Assembly: GCA_941918925.1 (NCBI GenBank)
Contig: OW799233.1
Span: 150,256,802 to 150,320,801 of the forward strand
Length of the DNA stretch: 64,000 nucleotides
Origin: Phyto melanocephala
Lineage: Eukaryota > Arthropoda > Insecta > Diptera > Rhinophoridae
Direction: 5' to 3'
Below, piece by piece: positions 10,675 to 21,246 of the stretch (within the stretch, counting starts at the first letter, position 1; every line of letters begins with the position of its first letter). A program made the translations under genes and the position numbers. Below the pieces are notes generated by a model that was not told where the DNA came from, ran no database searches, and saw only the letters and a list, made by a program, of their open reading frames with translations.

Positions 10675-11909
10675 CAGCGTTGTCAACTCGGTGATTTTAT
10701 CACCGTTTTTGGTGATTTTTAACATTTCGAAAGCGGAAAAATTGTGAGTCAGTGCTTGGTGATTTTTTTTTTTAGTTTTTAGTGATTTTCTTTTTATTTC
10801 GGTGACACCAAACACTAAACTAGTACAATTACATGCAACTCGGCAAAAAAATAATATTACACTAAAAATTTAATTATTTATAAGATGGTATTGATTGCCC
10901 AGAAAGTTTTTGTTTCAAAATGTCTAACTTTATACATATATGCATATGAGGTGAATGTGAATAAAAGAAATTCCTCTTTCTATCATCTTATAAATGATTA
11001 AGCCTTAAAGCAAACTTTTAGCGTCCCACAACTTTAAACGTTTAAAAATTTTACCAGAAAACCTTGAAATTTTGAGTAAAATTAACATAATTAATGTTAG
11101 AAATATTTTATCACATACAAAAGAAGATATTTTACCATTACCAATGGCAAAATATTGAATTGATTTTTGGATTGAAGTTAAATCGTACAAAGATGCAGGT
11201 TACTTAAATCCCTTTGAAGCATTAGCTAATATTGCCGTTAAACTTTTGTCGCTCCCATGAATGTGTTGAAATCTAAAATACGCAACCGAATGTCTTTAAA
11301 TTCAGTTAATGCCTTACTTCACATTAAAAATAGGCTTAAACGGGAAAATTCCTGTTGCGAAACCTACCAAATAGCTGATGAAGTAAATATTCTGATTAAT
11401 AGCAATGATATTTATAAAGCATTACAATTTGAAATTAAGACTGTGTTGTGGCCAGATGATACAACAAATTCACATATGTTTATAAAACGTCGTATAAATG
11501 CATCAGGTATGGAAAAATTAATCCTGTCGTAATTTTTTCTCAATGTTGAAATAAATTTCTTACAATGCATCACTCCTGAGATATATTGTGAATTGATAAT
11601 TACTATAATAATTTTTCCAATGTTTTTGTTTATTTTTATTTTCATATAAATATATGTATCTATGTTAATCTCTACTGACTGACTAAAAGATATTAATAGA
11701 TATTGTTTGATTTTTGTAATTTTTTTTGTTATTTATTCTGATATACATTTAAAAATGTCTTATTTTTAAAAAAATTTATAAAAATGTATAATTTTATTAA
11801 ATAAATAAAAAAATAATTTACAAATTATAAATTCAGTGCTTTTTTTTGAGAATGACGCGTTTTTTCCTGGGTTATGGTGCTTTTTGAAATTTTAAAGTTG
11901 ACAACGCTG
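10675..11909 (+). mobile_element. hAT element (inner) with transposase C-terminal remnant
   Basis: 15-bp near-terminal inverted repeats (AACAGCGTTGTCAAC at 10673, inverse at 11897) with a perfect 8-bp duplication TTTCTTAA (10667-10674, 11910-11917). The element proper starts CAGCGTTG. Repeated 'GGTGATTTT' blocks follow the left end. It lies wholly inside the outer hAT, so it inserted later. Confidence 0.88.
11190..11532 (+). pseudogene. hAT transposase dimerisation-domain remnant
   Basis: Reading through the break at 11257, the plus strand gives 'PFEALANIAVKLLSLP' and then 'LKSKIRNRMSLNSVNALLHI'. This is the C-terminal hAT dimerisation motif (F..LA..AL.LLSLP...ER.FS....K...RNRLS...L.ALL.IK). 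The stretch that normally holds 'S.A.VER.FS' between the two halves is missing, and a stop follows LSLP. The 91-residue frame starting at 11257 is therefore only the tail of a dead transposase. Upstream (10980-11190) the translation is full of stops. Confidence 0.75.
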
Positions 11910-12303
11910 TTTCTTAATTCTAGCGACGGTTTAAATATTAAATCCAATAACAACCATTTTCTATATTTTGATCAAAATGCATAACAATTATACAATATAA
12001 TTAAGCTTTAAATTAGACAATCGCAAGCAAAACAAACCCAATCCAAATGTATAACACTAAATAAGTAAGCTTTATATATTACAAAAATGTAAACAGTGAT
12101 TTTACTGAAAGTACAAATTTTAATTTATTTTATTATTACTAATTAATTTTTTTTTTAAGTTTTGTTGTTCTACTTATCTACGAATATAAACTCGTTTAAC
12201 AATATTATTTTTGTACAAGGCTTTGTGGACGGTAATTTTACCTTAAAAATGGTATTTTTTTTAGGGCAGTACGGAAATCGAAATAAAAAAGTTAACATCA
12301 CTG

Positions 12304-12311
12304 TCTGTATC
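12304..12311. repeat. Target duplication of outer hAT (right)
   Basis: TCTGTATC, identical to 10193-10200. Confidence 0.85.
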
Positions 12312-12655
12312 AAAAAACCAAAAACCCACGACCACCTCGATATTTTTTTCACAAAAACAACAATACAACAACAACATACATACATACAACCGTGTATACT
12401 GGTTAGAGAAAACGTGGCATCGAATCGAATTTATTTTTTTTATTTAATATATTATTTATATTTTTATTATTATTTTGTTTTTATTTTTTTTTTAAATTTT
12501 TTTTGTTTTAACATACATACGTAAATTTATAAAATTATAAATAATAAATTTATATGGGATGAATGCTGATAGAAACTACTGGTATTCCATGACTACACGT
12601 TGTGAAGGGTATATAAGACTCGGCACGGCAGAATATAGCGCTCTTACTTGTTTTT
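12312..12655 (+). mobile_element. DINE-1-like copy, 3' part
   Basis: Starts inside the core ('aaacccacgaccacctcgat'), followed by the 'tatactggttagag...catcgaat' box, the poly-T core and the full 3' end (GTGAAGGGTATATAAGACTC, hairpin with one mismatch, GCGCTCTTACTTG). The 5' half is missing at the edge of the outer hAT duplication. Confidence 0.7.
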
Positions 12656-13307
12656 AAATGTAGTCCTGCATAAAAATCCACAATCACCAAAGTCAGTCTC
12701 ATGCATGTTAATAAATATCTATAAATATTATTAATTTATAAATATTGAATATTATTAAATACTAAACTTATAAATGTTGGTAGTTATCTATCGTTGGCAC
12801 TGTGGATAATTACAAGTAATACTTCAAATAAAAATTCTTTAATTAAGCCGCCTTATAGTGTTCAAAGTTTTTAAACTTCTTTTGCCTGTTACTTCATTTT
12901 AAGTACACTTGACTCATTAATAATTAATTTATTAGTTAAACAAAACACTTTAACTTCTGGGGTTTTTTTCACATTAAGTACAAACAAGTTTGAAATTGGC
13001 ATTAAGCCAATAATTTCAATCGAAACTATGTTTAGAATATGAAAGTGGTAGAACTTAACAAGCATTCAATTAATAGGCCAATAAGGCACAGCCCATATAA
13101 TTTTATATACAAAAAAAAAATAAAATTAAACAAAGAATCAACTAATATGTTTGTACGAATAATATAAAAAAATTATACGAAAATATTTTATATAAAAGAA
13201 AAAAAATCTAAGTAAAGAAGTAAGTATAGAATGAATTTTAAAGACCCTAAACATTGGCAGTTCTAAGTATAAAGTCAAAGGAAACCATAAATTGTCTTTG
13301 GTGCCAA
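12656..13307. other. AT-rich stretch, no gene seen
   Basis: Only poly-A runs and short AT repeats. Confidence 0.5.
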
Positions 13308-13365
13308 GGCTTTGCCATTCCGTTTGTCATTTCTACAATATTCATTTCCGACCCCATTGCGTAAA

Positions 13366-14862
13366 AGGTGTCCTATATTGAAGTACAGGGAGATGATCCG
13401 AAGGTTTTTGTGGCGGAAAATTGATAATTAAGACGTAGAGAATATATGGCTTCAAAAGGGGTGATGCCACTTGCTACACATCAAAGAGGAAACAATTAAT
13501 CTTTTAAGGGAAAAGTTTGAAAATCAATTTATTTCTCGAAGAAGACGACCTGTGAATTGTCCACTTAGATCGTGCAATTTGACACCTTTAAACTATTTTT
13601 TGTTTAATTTTTTTTTAATTGAAAATGTACAGCAATAATCCCACAACAGTTTAAGAGCTTTTAAGCATCGTTACGGAGCAGATATCAATCATTGACAACA
13701 ATTTATTAAGAAACATAATTGAGAATTTGGGTAAAAGATTGGATGGCTGCAGAGCCAGTAGGGGAGGTCACTTGACAGATATAATGTTTAAACCACACAT
13801 ATTTGTAAAAGATTTTTCAATAACGCCTTAACATCTAATTTTTACATAAAACGCAAACCATTTGAGACATTTCTTAAACTTTATGATCTACTTCAAATAC
13901 AATCAAAACATTTATGAATGGAACTCAACTTCGTTTATATAGCCTCCGCAGGCAAGTCGGCAGCGGTCAATTCGTTGGACCCAATTTTTGATGAGTCGGT
14001 CACACATTTACTTTATAACGGCCGCTATTTTGCGTTCAATGTTGGCTCTGAGTTTTTCAAACGTCGTTGGCTTGTTGGCATAGGCCAATGATTTGACGCA
14101 GCCCCAAAGAAATAAGTCTAACGGCGTTAAATCGCATGAGCATGGTGGCCAATTGACTGGCCCATTTCAATTCGATAAATCGATTGTAACGTGTGCTGTG
14201 TGGCTTGTAACACCGTACTATCGAAACTGTTTTTCCAATTCGGGCCAAAAAATATTTGGTAATCATGGCACGATAACGATCACCGTTCACACAATCGTTA
14301 TTGTCGACGAAAAAATACGGCTCAATGACGTCGCTGGCATGCAAACCGCACCAAACAGTTTTTTTGTGGTTAAAATGGTGATTCATGAAGCACATGTGGG
14401 TTTTCACCAGACCAATGATACATATTTTGCTCATTGACGAACACATTGAGCCAAAAATTTACTTCGTCATTAAAGATGATTTTGCGTATCATCTTGGCGT
14501 ATCTTCTCTAGAGCCGAATCGGAGAATGGCTCAGTTCTTGAGAACGCCGCGAAATCGACTGATTTGGATCGTTTGCTATGAACGCCTGAACGGCAGCGAT
14601 ATTTTCGTCACTTCGACCAACATGTTGTCTCACTGGCACGGCAGCATCACACAATAAATATGTAGACTCAAATTTTTGCACTAAATTTGTTATTTCTTGT
14701 CTCCTAGAACGGGAATAACGAGCGAAAATTGGAATTAACGCTTTCAAAGTTGCCGTCACCGACTCCAAATTTCGGAAATAGACTGAAATAAAAATATTTC
14801 TAACATCTTAAAAAATATTTTTTATTAAAATTTAAATGATACCGTAATTTTCGACAACATTA
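13366..14862 (+). mobile_element. Mariner remnant (family X), split by a second mariner
   Basis: The left end 'gtaaaaggtgtcc' and the right segment 'ttttattaaaatttaaatgatacc' match the left and right ends of the smaller copy at 50.3-50.75 kb. In between, the plus strand reads a C-terminal mariner piece, 'RRRRPVNCPLRSCNLTPLNY' (13530-13595), where the family has PPRSCDLTPLDY: the third catalytic Asp is Asn. About 950 bp of an oppositely oriented mariner then interrupts it. Confidence 0.65.
13820..14780 (-). pseudogene. Mariner-type transposase remnant (family Y)
   Basis: Minus-strand open frame 14508-14768 (86 aa) holds 'VPVRQHVGRSDENIAAVQAF' and 'NDPNQSISRRSQELS', the N-terminal helix-turn-helix linker of an insect mariner. 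Next come 'IFNDEVNFWLNVFVNEQN' (first Asp), 'GLHASDVIEPYFF' (14057-14446 frame), then after a frame change SHTAHVTIDLSN and NGPVNWPPCSCDLTPLDLFL (third Asp, 14085-14155). The QQDGA motif with the second Asp is deleted. The GC content is higher than in family X. Terminal repeats are not clear, so borders are approximate. Confidence 0.75.
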
Positions 14863-15930
14863 CAAAAAATTCTGAATTCTTATGACTAGAGAGTCGATTT
14901 AGCAATGTTCGACTGACCGTGTGTGGTTTGAAATCATCTTTAGAAGACCCCTCATGTTGCATATATCAGTGTATAGCATCAATCTATTGGAAATATTCGG
15001 GAATGAATTGCTACTGAAATCCAGCTCAATTGCCCCGTAACTTTCTGAGATATAAGCAAATCAATACTCCTCTGTTTTTTCTCATATTTTAACCATATAA
15101 ATCGACATTATCGAACTTATGATAATTTATATTATATATAATTTTAATTTTTATACTTTATAGACTCTTTTGATACTATTTTTAGATAGACAAAGTTATA
15201 GGCAAAATAACTTTTAAAAATATATATATTTTTATAAATATCAAGTTGCTAAAGCTTCTAATTAATTTTTGGATGCGATACAGACACAAAAATACAGACC
15301 GTAGTCTCGAAAGGCATTGCCGAGACAAATTGGTAGATCGGTTAGAAACTAGCTGAGATATAAACACAAAAATTCAAATGTTTCGGTTCGACAAAATATT
15401 ATGTATTATAAAAAGTTTGAAATCCATGATCCACTATAAAACAGCATAAAAAATGTATATATGAGACAAATCTAGTAATTAGAAATCTAGCCGCTTCGAC
15501 CCCCTCAGTTTTGATATCAAATTAAAAGGCTTGACTAGTGGAATACAGCGAACTATTAAAAAGTAAAAATCTAAAAAAGTGTCCTAAATGAAATGGCGGA
15601 CATGTGAGTTAAGTACAGTATTTACGGCTTTGCCCCCTTCAACACCAACAATACTGGTAGCAAACGAAAGAACGCGATCAGTAAACTAAGAAAAAGTTTG
15701 AAGATAGTAGCTTAAACAAAATGGCGAATAAGTATTTTGTTCAACGTTCAAAATCCCTACATACTATCCCTATCTCTACTTCAAAACACCGATAATAAAG
15801 CGACTGTAGTCTCTATATTTTAGAGATCTCCAAAATGATTGTTCTACAACACAAACTTGTTGGATTATTAAAACTATTCGTAATCAAGGTGAAGGGTACT
15901 CCCTCAAAAGCATTAATACGCCAAGCCTAG

Positions 15931-16385
15931 TCTGTAAAATGTAAGTGAATTTTAAAAATAAAATGCCAAAGGAGACAGCCAAACCAAGTGACCATTATCG
16001 CAATTTCTGCGTACTGAAATTAAAAATCAAGTACAAATTAAAAAGTGAAATGTTTACAAAAAAAAGAGAAAAGAAAAACAAACAAATGCAGGCAAAAGCC
16101 AAGAAAAACACTTTTCCATTTAAGTAGAAAAATTTAAAAATTGTTGGCACATTGATAGTTACTTTTTTTTTCAAATTCGTTACGTGCTTGGCAAAAGTGC
16201 AACAATTGTTATTGGTACGACACTCCAAAGAAGTATTTCATAGAAGCATTTCGAAATGTATGCTAATGGTTGTTATTTAATTTTAAACTTCTATTTTTAT
16301 TGTCTTTTAGTTTTGTTTTGATTTTATCAAGTATTTTATGTCTGTTAAAAGACACTTTTTGCTAAAAAAAATATATTTATACAAA
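15931..16385. other. AT-rich stretch, no gene seen
   Basis: Two overlapping open frames on opposite strands (15945-16127, 15995-16228) are lysine-rich or phenylalanine-rich low-complexity translations; neither is recognisable. Confidence 0.45.
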
Positions 16386-16674
16386 CAGTGGTGGTCAGCT
16401 ATTTAGGGACAACAAAATGTACACTCAGATGACTTTGAAAAAAAAAGGTTTAAACACAAATTAAATCGTACACTAAAAGTAATATTTATGAAAATAAGAA
16501 CTAAATAACAAATGTTGTGTGCAGATGAAAATAAAAAATAAAATATTTCAGTATTTTCGAATGCACAACTAAATTATATTATTTTAAATAATAATAGAAT
16601 TTATAAATATATTTTAAATTTAACCTAATAAATTTTTAATCTAGGTATTAAATTACTATTTTGTCGGAAACCCT

Positions 16675-18250
16675 TTAGATTTGATCACTGCATTGCATCT
16701 TCTTGGATGGCTTGTAACTAAAATGCGACATTTTCGACAAAAAAATCTTTTCATTCTGCCTCCACATTTCGAAAGAGTTAAACAGAATTTTTGTTGGTTT
16801 TCTTTTCAAGTGATCTTTCACATTTGCCAAAAGGTTTTCGATTGGGGTTAAGTACGAACTTTGTGCAGACCAATCTAAAATATGAATATTTTCTGTCAAA
16901 AACCACTGCTTAGCGATTCAAGCGGTATATTTTGGATCATTAATTTGTATAAAAATAAAATGTTTCGACATATTGGCGTCTACATGCGGTTTCATTGTGT
17001 TAGACAACATCATTTTGCACAAGTGAATGACTACATCTGTCTACATTCGTATATGAACACATTTCGGTTACGAGACAAAAACGTCCAATGCCATACCAAG
17101 CAAATATCGCCAAAACCATAATGTTTCCTCCACCATGCTTTACGGGTTTTAAAGTAAAGCGAGTATTGAGTACCTGGTTTGGTGGACATCGGACCTACTT
17201 TTCGCCATTCGAACCAAAAAAATTAAATTTTAGTTTATCGCTTCAAAGTATTTTTTTTTTTCAAAATTCTAGCAGTTTTTATACCCTTCACACAGTGAAA
17301 AAGGGTATATATAGGTTTGTCATTCCGTGTGAAATTTCTACAATTTTCATTTCCGACCCCATAAAGTATATATTTTCTGAAAGCTTATGAATAGAGGAGT
17401 CGATTAAGCCCTGACCGTCTGTCCGTCTGTCCGTCTGACCGTCTGACCGTCTGTCCGTCTGACCGTCTGTCCGTGTGTATGTTGAAATCAACTTTTTGAA
17501 GACCCCCGACATAGGTTGGACCCGGGTAAGGTATTAAAATATCAGAAATATTCGGGAGTAGATCGGTATTGAAAATCAGAAACATCGGTAGATAAACAAC
17601 TGAGATATGAGCAAAAACCCACGACCACCTCGATTTTCTTTTCATAAAAACAACATTACAACAACAACATACATACATACAAACGTGTATACTGGTTAGA
17701 GAAAACGTGGCATCGAATCCCAGCTGAGGCAAAAAAATTTTTTTTTAAATTTTTTTAAAATTTTTTTTTAAATTTTTTTTTTATTTTTTTTTTATTTTTT
17801 ATTTAATATATTATATATATTTTTATTATTATTTTTTTTATTTTTTTTTTTTAATTTTTTTTTTATTTTTTTTTTTGTTTTATATATATTATATATGTAT
17901 ATAATAATTTTTTTTTTTTAATTTTTTTTTTTAAAATTTTTTTTTTTAAATTTTTTTTTTTTTTTTTTATTTTTTTTTTTTTTTTTTTTTAACATACATA
18001 CGTGAATTTACTGTTATTGCATGACTACACGTTGTGAAGGGTATATAAGATTCGGCACGGCCGAATATAGCGCTTTTACTTGTTTAAGATGCTTTTTGCA
18101 AACATTATACGACGTTTGAAGCTTTTTTAATAAATTTGTTTTTTGTTTTTTCTTTGCAATACATCCTCGCAATCCATGTTCAAGCAATTGACTTCTTATT
18201 GTGCGTTTAGATATTTCTTGGTCAAGTAGACCAGCTATTTCACAATTTAT
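16675..18250 (-). pseudogene. Tc1 transposase in pieces
   Basis: On the minus strand the N-terminal part lies at 18086-18260 and reads ISKRTIRSQLLEHGLRGCIA followed by 'KKKQKTNLLKKLQTSYNVCKKHL', matching the second helix-turn-helix and linker of Tc1 (RTVRR.L...GL.....KKP). After the DINE insertion come VKHGGGNIMVLAIFAWYGIG (17085-17150; family HGGGNIMVWGCFS...G.G). The C-terminal frame 16675-16899 holds AQSSYLTPIENLLANVKDHL, where the family has AQSPDLNPIENLW. The catalytic Glu (PIEN) is kept, but the QDNDPKHTS region with its Asp is lost. Stops occur between the pieces. Dead. Confidence 0.85.
17281..18085 (+). mobile_element. Complete DINE-1-like element (A-short), inside Tc1
   Basis: Best reference copy in the window. 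5' subterminal repeat TATACCCTTCACA (17280-17292); GTCY microsatellite (17411-17476); conserved block 'gttgaaatcaactttttgaa'; 'actggttagag...catcgaatccc' box (17687-17720); poly-T/AT core (17730-17995); 3' subterminal repeat TGTGAAGGGTATA (18033-18045), the exact inverse of the 5' one; hairpin ATTCGGCACGGCCGAAT (18050-18066); end CTTTTACTTGTTT. There is no long target duplication. The structure equals DINE-1/HINE elements; the link to Helentrons is inference. Confidence 0.8.
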
Positions 18251-18522
18251 TTGTCTGAAACTCAGAAAGGAATTAAATTTGCTTATTTTACAAATTAAAC
18301 GAATACTATGTGAAAGCTTTTTTTCCTTGCTTTTAGCTGTCTTTTTTTGTTTACAATGGTTGCATTTTGTCTATAATGCTGAGTAGCATTATGCTCCAAT
18401 ACTTTCGAGAAAATCGGTTACGAACAGTTTTATTTTCCTTCAAATACTTTCAATCAATTGTTTAACATAAATCTGGAGTACATGACTTCTGGCGTGGCAT
18501 TACTGTATTTTGGAATCTCTTA

Positions 18523-19450
18523 TCTATATATACAAAAATCAATGTGTGTCTGTATGTTTGTTTGTGCAAACATAAATTTCCTTGAAATTTTCAAAGAATC
18601 TTCTTGTAAGTCTAAAAGGAACTATAGGCTATACTTTGGTTTGAAATTGTAAGTGGGCGGGGTGCTACGCCCTATTAAAGAATAAGTATTAAATATTATA
18701 TATCACGAAAGTTAATTCAGCTAGAGTCTTTAAATTAAGTATGGTAAACTTTGACATCCACACGAACATTTGGATAAAAAATGGGCGGACTTTCCATAGT
18801 AGGCGTAGCCACATGAATTAAATACTAAATTTCGTATATTTGGAAAACGATATCGATTAGAGTACTAAAATTTTGCAAGAGCAACTCTGACATCCAAATA
18901 AACATTTCTTGAAAAAATGGGTATCTTAGAAATAGTGGGCGTGGCAGCTCTTATAGGAATTGAATACTAAAATTCGTATATTCGGGAAGCGATAAGAGTT
19001 AGAGTACCCAAATTTTGCACGAGAAGCTTTGACATCTATATGACTATTTTGATAAAAAATGGATGCTTTAGTAATAGTGGAAGTGGCACCTGTCATATGA
19101 ATTAAATACAAAAATTCGTATATCTGGGAAGCGATAATAGTTAGAGTACCCAAATTTTGCACGAGAAGCTTTGACATCTATATGACTATTTTGATAAAAA
19201 ATGGATGCTTTAGTTTTAGTCGGCGTGGCACCTGTCATATGAATTAAATACAAAAATTCGTATATCTGGGAAGCGATAATAGTTAGAGTACCCAAATTTT
19301 GCAAGAGACACTTTGACGTCTATATGATTATTTGAATAAGAAATGGTTGATTTAGTAATAGTAGGCGTGGCACAAATAAATATATTTTTGAACTATAAAA
19401 TTCTTATTTCATTACGATGGGGGTGGTGAAGCACACCGGGTATTAGCTAG
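18523..19450 (+). mobile_element. Non-autonomous Helitron with five 136-142-bp tandem units
   Basis: Starts TCTATATATACAAAAATC after an A and ends CACCGGGTATTAGCTAG before a T, the classic Helitron layout (5'-TC, 3'-CTRR, insertion between A and T, no duplication). It contains tandem units marked by 'agagtac' starts at 18723, 18859, 19001, 19143 and 19285, each with 'gggcgtggc'-like and 'tttgacatc' motifs. The reverse frames at 18926-19177 and 19068-19304 are the same unit read twice, exactly 142 bp apart, and are not genes. Confidence 0.8.
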
Positions 19451-19499
19451 TTTAATTATAATTTGCTTAGCTATTACAACAACAGAGTTTATTATAAAA

Positions 19500-19625
19500 C
19501 AAGTACGGGTACGATATACTCGGCTATGCTGAATCTTATATATCCTTTACACATATTGTATCATCATGCACATATACATACATATTTACCTACGAAATGA
19601 CAAACACGAAGTATATAATAACTCC
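19500..19625 (-). mobile_element. DINE-1-like 3'-end fragment
   Basis: 'acaagtacgggtacgatatactcggctatgctgaatcttatatatcc' is the inverse of the family 3' tail, damaged hairpin and subterminal repeat; the rest is lost. Confidence 0.55.
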
Positions 19626-20037
19626 TAATATAAGACTAACAAAAACCACAAGAATAAGATTTGCAATTAAATAAAACCAAATTTTTAGTACCTAATACAC
19701 TTTAAAGAACATTAAAAAATTAACGGTTCTGAGAGACATTCCTGATTAAATTACAATGGATTCAATAATATACGGTAATAATTACAAAAATATAAAAAAA
19801 ATTAATTTGTTCTGTTAAAAAAAATGTTGTGCCTAAATAGCTGACCACCACTGTATATTTCTTTCATTCTTTATTTTTTAATTATTACATGCTTAACATA
19901 TCAATATTAATATGGAAATGCAATTTTAAACCACTATAATTTTGTCCAAAAAATCTAGGAAAATAAGGTGTTTGATTATGTCACAAGTTCCTACCTAATT
20001 ACATATGTTTATTGTACATATGTATTCGAATGCTTTT

Positions 20038-20230
20038 CAGAGAAAAAAAATTATTGCTAAAAATTTTTAAATTAATTGATTTATTCTTAGATTTGAATTT
20101 GTTTTTTTAATTAGTTTAAATAATATTTTAACTGATATTAAATTTTTTCAAAAAACTTAGAGATTTCTTCAGTCAGTTAAAAGAAATATAGTGAAAATAA
20201 AAAAAGCTAACCATGAAATGATTAATTAAT
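20038..20230. repeat. Fragment of CACAGAAAA-end element
   Basis: 'cagagaaaaaaaatta' and the block 'actgatattaaattttttcaaaaaacttagagatttcttcagtcag' match the left part of the element at 57.78-58.91 kb. Confidence 0.5.
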
Positions 20231-20235
20231 AATTG

Positions 20236-21243
20236 CTAGAAGCGCCCACATTTTATTCAGATCTGTATGTGGTAAATTTTTTTTTTTTTTTCAAATATGC
20301 AGGAGTCAATTGTTATTGAAATCCTGCACTTTGAAATAAAAACACATACACATGATTGCCTCTACTTTCTACATATTAAAAAAAAAAAAATCAAAATTTA
20401 CCATCCCTAGGTTAATGTTTGGTGCTATTTATAGATACAATATGCCTCATGGAATGCTCTTAAAAATTTTTGAACAAATCGGTTATCAACCGACAAAGTT
20501 ATACGCAAAAATAATTTTAAAAAATTTTTATTTTCTTTTTTTTTAATATATCAACTTATTGAAGCTCGCAATTAATTTTTGGATATGCTAAGGACACCAA
20601 AATACAAGCCGTAGTTTTAAAAATTATTATTGAGAATAACTTATAAATTGTTTTGAAACTAACTGAGATATAAGCACAAAAATACAAATGCTTCGGTTTT
20701 TTTTAATATAACATTTCAAACAAAAATCGACTTTGTTTAGCTTCAGGACAGCAGAGAGAGACGAAATGGATACCAAAAGAATGGACTTGATTAGCAAAAT
20801 GTAAGACACTATAAAATAATTTCAAACGCCAAATGCGTCCACTTTAACCCCCTCAATATTGATATTAAACGTAAGGACTTAGGCAGCAGAATACAGAAAA
20901 CAATGAATAATTTGAAATACAAAATGGCGTTCGAATGAAAATGGCTCAAAAAAGTAATAACGGCTTTGCCATCTTCAATACCCATATTATGGGTATTAAA
21001 TTAAGGCTTAACCAGTAGAATACACTAAACCATGAAAAAAATAAAATTTCGACATAGCGTCCAAACAAAATAGCGGACAATTTTTGTTCTCGACCCTTCA
21101 ATCTGGGCATCAAATGAAAGGGTTTGACTACCAGAATACAGCAAGATATGTTAAATATAAAATCAAGGAAATCAATATTCAATAATAAAGCAAAATGGCA
21201 TATAACGTTAAATCTAAACTAAGCTTCATTTGTGGCCACTATG
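20236..21243 (+). mobile_element. DINE-1-like A-long copy, 5' end missing
   Basis: 'cagatctgtatgtggtaaattt', 'gtcaattgttattgaaatcc' and the later blocks 'ttgatattaaacgtaaggactta', 'tggcgttcg' and 'gggcatcaaatgaaaggg' follow the order of the copy at 27-1048. It joins directly to a short-type copy at about 21245. Confidence 0.6.
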
Positions 21244-21246
21244 CAT

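Larger units (their letters stand above)
10201..12303. mobile_element. hAT element (outer), split by a second hAT
   Basis: Terminal inverted repeats CAGTGTTGTTAAC (left) and CAGTGATGTTAAC (right, inverted) are flanked by a perfect 8-bp duplication TCTGTATC, the standard hAT signature. 'ACCGTACGGTAATT' and related GTACGG/GGTAATT motifs recur near both ends, as subterminal transposase-binding repeats usually do. Without the inner insertion it is about 870 bp. The reverse-strand frame at 10342-10551 (ending CFYEIYVCHV) is not recognisable. Probably non-autonomous. Confidence 0.8.
13308..15930 (+). mobile_element. DINE-1-like A-long element interrupted by mariners
   Basis: The 5' piece (13308-13362, 'ttgccattccgtttgtcatttc' to 'ttccgacccca') and the remainder (14868 onward, 'ttctgaattcttatgactagagagtcgatt' to about 15930) are adjacent in other copies such as the one at 27-1048. 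About 1.5 kb of mariner sequence separates them. The interior repeats the ATGGCGGA blocks of the long subtype. The 3' hairpin is not recognisable; 'ggtgaagggtact' near 15890 may be what is left of the 3' subterminal repeat. Confidence 0.6.
16386..19853 (-). mobile_element. Tc1 transposon, split by a DINE-like copy and a Helitron
   Basis: Terminal inverted repeats of about 29 bp with one mismatch (CAGTGGTGGTCAGCTATTTA... at 16386, inverse ending at 19853). TA follows the right end; the left neighbour has mutated to AA. The transposase runs right to left. Removing the DINE-like insertion (17281-18085), the Helitron (18523-19450) and a DINE fragment (about 19500-19620) leaves about 1.6 kb, the usual Tc1 length. 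Confidence 0.88.

Noticed and set aside
14093..14437. 114-residue plus-strand frame
   Set aside because: Antisense shadow of the mariner Y remnant.
17690..17725. Functional tRNA gene
   Set aside because: No acceptor stem, anticodon arm or correct box spacing; only box-like motifs.
17385..17732. Recurring open frame on the reverse of DINE-like elements (also at 21239-21451, 33736-33966, 41894-42085, 27162-27500) with similar translation containing LIFNTDLLPNISDILIP
   Set aside because: It recurs because the DNA repeat recurs. It has no start context, runs through microsatellite and low-complexity sequence and breaks in other copies. No evidence of codon-level constraint.
18926..19304. Two similar 78-83-residue reverse frames
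   Set aside because: They are the same 142-bp tandem unit of a Helitron read at two positions.
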